Of a stretch of DNA of 64,000 nt, positions 62,712-64,000 are shown one piece after another. The first letter of the stretch is position 1, and the number at the start of each line of letters is the position of its first letter. The position numbers and the translations under genes are program-made. Source of the DNA: CAIWHR01 sp963788185 (GTDB lineage: Bacteria; Pseudomonadota; Gammaproteobacteria; Burkholderiales; Casimicrobiaceae); the NCBI GenBank assembly GCA_963788185.1, contig CAWBGE010000017.1, positions 558,001 through 622,000 of the forward strand. Reading direction: 5' to 3'. The notes under the pieces were generated by a model. The model was not told the DNA's origin, did not search any database, and worked only from the letters and a program-made list of their open reading frames with translations.

Positions 62712-62785
62712 ACTGAGCGACACATTCCCTTGGCATTCCGCGTCACTTTCCGTGACATTTCCCGGCGAAAGCGACACATCATGTG
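62712..62785. repeat. Possible IS21-like terminal repeat remnant
   Basis: Three related units lie close together: GCGACACATTCCC, GTCACTTTCCGTGACATTTCCC and GCGAAAGCGACACATCATGTGTC. Multiple repeats of the form TGTCnCTTTCGCCGGGAAATGTC are what IS21-family ends look like. No transposase gene is present on either side. The remaining gap 62786-63059 shows no gene. A T run follows the last palindrome, but the stem (6 bp) is weak for a terminator. Confidence 0.35.
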
Positions 62786-63059
62786 TCATCTTTTTTCGAA
62801 GGTAATTGTTAGCGCCGAAATTGAGCCGGGGAAGGCCCCGCCGTACGCTCGGGTGCCGGCAATGGCCGGTTCCGAGCGCGTTGGCGCCTACATTGGACGG
62901 GCGCTTGCGGCCACACGGTTGCAGACGGTCGCCCATCCGCCAAGGCAGTCATCTGAACGACTGCTTGGCTCAAAAATCCTCGTCACGGCAACGCGCAACC
63001 CCTCGAGAAACATTTCAGACCGTCGCTGCACACGATCGGCCACCCTGGGCTGCCGCGAG

Positions 63060-64000
63060 CTACTCCGAGTAAGGGGCTGCGCCGGACACCGGCGCGGCGT
63101 CGGCCAGGATGAAGAGCAGCACGTTGCCGGGCTCCGACGTGGCGTCGCTGCGTAGGCTACCGATAAGGCCGTTGACCGGGCTGGTGTACTCGGCCACCAC
63201 TTCGCCGAAAGTGTTGCGCTGGATGGCCACCTTTTGTCCTGGCGTGACCTTGGCATTCAGTTTGACCAACAATTCGATGAATCCACCGTGGGTGGTCAGC
63301 ACGGGAACCGCATTCTTCCCGATGTAGACGTTGGCATCGACTGCGGTGCGTCCGATCGCCCCGGGAACGATGCCGTAGTGCTTGAAGACGTTCATCGTGC
63401 CTTCGACGAAGATCGGAATCATGTCGAGATCAAGCCGCCGCGCCACACCCACCTCAGGCGTAAAACAGGGAATGCCCGCATCGATGTAGGCGTTGTGCAG
63501 CACACCAGGATAGGCCGGGTTGTCCCAGATCGCCGGAACGGGGTAGAGCATCATCATGGTCTTCACGTCCGGGATACGCATGTCACCGATGTGAAAGGCG
63601 GCTGCGTCCAGGCCGGTGGTCCCGGTATGGAAGTCCATGGCCAGGTCGGTGTTGGGCCTGAGCAGCCGGTTGAACACCAGTCCGGCCTGGCGGCTGACGG
63701 CACCGAGGCCGTTTTCATTGCCGGGCCATTCGCGGTTCATGTCGGTCAATTCGAAACCGCGATTGGTGCTCGGCCAGCGACGCTGCATGCTCTCCATTGC
63801 AGGTCGTGCAATGTCCAACACCGCCATGACGGTGCCCGACATTTCCGCCGGGTTCAACTGGCCCATAACCGTTTGTACGGTGTGCACCGAACTCATCTCG
63901 TCACCGTGTACACCGCTGGTCAGGGTAATGCGCTTGCCGGGCCTGGCCCCCTTGGCCACGATGACCGACACGTACCAGTGCTGTCCCGTGGACATCTGCA
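63060..64000 (-). CDS. Succinylglutamate desuccinylase/aspartoacylase family protein, N-terminus beyond the window
   Basis: At least 312 residues of a zinc-dependent carboxypeptidase-fold hydrolase. The zinc motif is GVHGDEMSS (HxxE), the third ligand is in AMDFHTGTTG, and the catalytic glutamate is in CFTPEVGVARR. NREWPGNENG and the C-terminal beta domain (THGGFIELLVKLNAKVTPGQKVAIQ...FGEVVAEYTSPVNGLIG) match the exported AstE/AspA-like group common in proteobacteria. An internal ATG at 63995 exists, but the frame stays open to the edge and homologues usually carry a signal peptide, so the true start is probably outside. Base composition is less GC-rich than in neighbouring genes. Confidence 0.82.
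   Translation of the reverse strand, partial: QMSTGQHWYVSVIVAKGARPGKRITLTSGVHGDEMSSVHTVQTVMGQLNPAEMSGTVMAVLDIARPAMESMQRRWPSTNRGFELTDMNREWPGNENGLGAVSRQAGLVFNRLLRPNTDLAMDFHTGTTGLDAAAFHIGDMRIPDVKTMMMLYPVPAIWDNPAYPGVLHNAYIDAGIPCFTPEVGVARRLDLDMIPIFVEGTMNVFKHYGIVPGAIGRTAVDANVYIGKNAVPVLTTHGGFIELLVKLNAKVTPGQKVAIQRNTFGEVVAEYTSPVNGLIGSLRSDATSEPGNVLLFILADAAPVSGAAPYSE

Noticed and set aside
62775..62800. Intrinsic terminator for marR (short palindrome plus six T)
   Set aside because: The stem is only six AT-containing pairs and the T run starts three bases after it; the palindrome is better explained as part of the repeat cluster.

Overview
The window is a GC-rich (about two-thirds G+C), densely packed chromosomal segment of a betaproteobacterium. 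This assignment rests on family content: Bug-type solute receptor, AceK, YaeQ, YbcJ-like S4 protein, Uup, PsiF, an AapJQMP amino-acid importer and a TRAP transporter. The genus cannot be fixed from the sequence alone. There is no rRNA, tRNA, prophage or CRISPR array, so this is mostly ordinary chromosome with a few accessory islands.

Layout. 1-6.7 kb: the 3' end of pdxH, then a leftward gene string aroG, a frameshifted CYTH-CHAD gene, a YheT-like hydrolase, a phosphomannomutase/phosphoglucomutase and threonine ammonia-lyase. 6.7-7.0 kb: a candidate small RNA with an exposed CCUCC loop and a strong intrinsic terminator. 7-11 kb: a leftward string of a DksA-like protein, an aldo/keto reductase, a VIT1/CCC1-type transporter, rlmI and psiF. 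11-20 kb: small heat-shock protein with a sigma-32-like promoter, msrA, an orphan peptide-type binding protein, a MliC-like lipoprotein, aceK and a YpfJ-type metallopeptidase. 20-26.5 kb: esterase, SET-domain methyltransferase, PPK2 polyphosphate kinase, YaeQ, AEC transporter and RhlE helicase. 26.6-32.6 kb: S4 protein, CreA, Uup, SDR, LpxL-like acyltransferase and NCS2 permease. 32.7-38.6 kb: an accessory region with a 64-residue membrane protein, an acetylglutamate-kinase-like protein whose two conserved lysines are arginines, a LysR regulator with two matching operators, an orphan DUF692 (MNIO) enzyme and a hexose-6-phosphate mutarotase.

38.6-46.6 kb is the most coherent metabolic island: a fucose/arabinose-isomerase-like protein and an FGGY pentulose kinase run left, while a DapA-family lyase, a GntR/FCD regulator and a complete TRAP transporter (DctP, Q, M) run right. 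A 10-bp palindrome sits on the likely -10 box of the rightward promoter. The parts suggest uptake and breakdown of a sugar or sugar acid whose identity is unknown. 47.6-54.9 kb carries the four subunits of a sodium-pumping biotin decarboxylase (probably methylmalonyl-CoA), then a Bug receptor and menB-menE of menaquinone synthesis. Together these hint at growth at low redox potential.

55-59.3 kb is the AapJQMP importer, transcribed leftwards. 59.4-62.7 kb holds a DUF4239 protein, a DUF1993 protein, and an aminotransferase divergent from a MarR regulator with two identical GTCAA-N5-TTGAC operators between and on them. The right end has a probable remnant of an insertion-sequence terminus and a truncated aspartoacylase/succinylglutamate-desuccinylase family gene. 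The best candidates for something undescribed are the small RNA at 6.87-6.98 kb, the isomerase/kinase/lyase/TRAP island, the arginine-substituted ArgB-like protein and the orphan MNIO enzyme.
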